Source: an uncultured Chlorobiales bacterium (GTDB lineage Bacteria; Bacteroidota; Chlorobiia; Chlorobiales; Chlorobiaceae). From it: DNA of 64,000 bases. The stretch lies in the NCBI GenBank assembly GCA_903929135.1, contig CAIYTH010000002.1, forward strand, positions 1 through 64,000. The letters run 5' to 3'. The notes under the pieces were generated by a model. That model was not told the DNA's origin. It did no database searches and worked only from the letters and a program-made list of their open reading frames with translations. Both the position numbers and the translations under genes were made by a program. Below are positions 63,310 to 64,000 of the stretch, one piece after another. The stretch's first letter is position 1, and every line of letters starts with the position of its first letter.

Positions 63310-64000
63310 TCAGAAGTTCCAGAACTCCCGGTCCAGGTTCCGGTACTGGATGCCCTGCACCAGATGCTTCATCTCTATCCTTTCGGCTCCCTCGAGGTCG
63401 GCGATCGTCCGGCTGACCTTGAGGATGCGGTCGTGCGCCCTGGCCGACAGGTTCAGGCGGTTCATGGCCTCCATGAGGCGGTCGGAGCTTTGCCGGTCGA
63501 GCTCGCAGAACCGGCGGATCAGCTTCGAGTTCATCTGGGAGTTGGTGAATATCCTCGGGGAGGGAAGCGCCGCGAACCTCGCCTGCTGGATGCTGCGGGC
63601 CGCGATGACCCTCTTCCTGATGTCGCGAGAACATTCCGCGGTCGTGGATGAGAAGAGGTCGGCGTTCTCGACCCTGGGCACGTCGATGTGGATGTCGATC
63701 CTGTCGAGCAGCGGACCCGAGATTCTGGAAAGGTATCGCCGGATCTGCTCGGGAGAGGCGGTCGGCAGGCCGTCGCGATCCTTCAGCGCGCCAGCCGGGC
63801 TGGGGTTCATGGCTGCCACCAGCATGAACCCAGCCGGGTATCGGGTCGTCAGCGCGGCCCTCGACACGGTGACCTCGCGATCCTCCAGCGGTTGCCGGAG
63901 CACCTCGAGGGCGCTGCGCGTGAACTCCGGCAGTTCGTCGAGAAAGAGCACGCCGTTGTGCGAGAGGCTCACTTCGCCCGGCCTCGCCTGGGCCCCGCCC
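63310..64000 (-). CDS. YifB/ComM-family Mg-chelatase-like AAA ATPase, C-terminal part (truncated by window edge)
   Basis: Open to window end: GGAQARPGEVSLSHNGVLFLDELPEFTRSALEVLRQPLEDREVTVSRA; RISGPLLDRIDIHIDVPRV. Confidence 0.95.
   Translation of the reverse strand, partial: GGAQARPGEVSLSHNGVLFLDELPEFTRSALEVLRQPLEDREVTVSRAALTTRYPAGFMLVAAMNPSPAGALKDRDGLPTASPEQIRRYLSRISGPLLDRIDIHIDVPRVENADLFSSTTAECSRDIRKRVIAARSIQQARFAALPSPRIFTNSQMNSKLIRRFCELDRQSSDRLMEAMNRLNLSARAHDRILKVSRTIADLEGAERIEMKHLVQGIQYRNLDREFWNF

Overview
This 64 kb window of high-GC bacterial chromosome is most consistent with a green sulfur bacterium (Chlorobi, Chlorobium/Chlorobaculum-like). That assignment is inferred from gene content such as the lpxC-fabZ fusion and the Omp85, ppdK, hcp and radical-SAM/B12 genes; no database was consulted. 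Most of the window is dense housekeeping sequence: hcp (partial), uvrA, ppdK, purD, half-length carB, trpC, rpe, Omp85, polA, pheA, yebC, ruvC, pgsA-like, lpxC-fabZ, suhB-like, tspO, acs, leuS, pnp, panC, rsmI, oppF-like, sppA and yifB (partial). The accessory or unusual parts are: (1) a gtrABC-like surface-glycosylation cassette (GT-C membrane enzyme, GT2, GtrA) interrupted by a MITE-like inverted repeat plus a 5 x 17-bp tandem array, with an unlinked paralog of the GT-C gene about 12.7 kb away; (2) a HigBA-like toxin-antitoxin pair; (3) a 55-aa HiPIP-like four-Cys protein; (4) a leader upstream of a B12-binding radical SAM gene with weak cobalamin-riboswitch resemblance; (5) a cluster of DnaA-box-like sites and phased TGTTGGCA repeats next to AT-rich DNA at about 46.2-46.3 kb; (6) a half-length CarB translationally coupled to trpC; (7) a run of small Zn-ribbon/His-rich/TatA/DUF2892 genes beside a multi-PAS hybrid kinase. 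I found no CRISPR array, rRNA or convincing tRNA.
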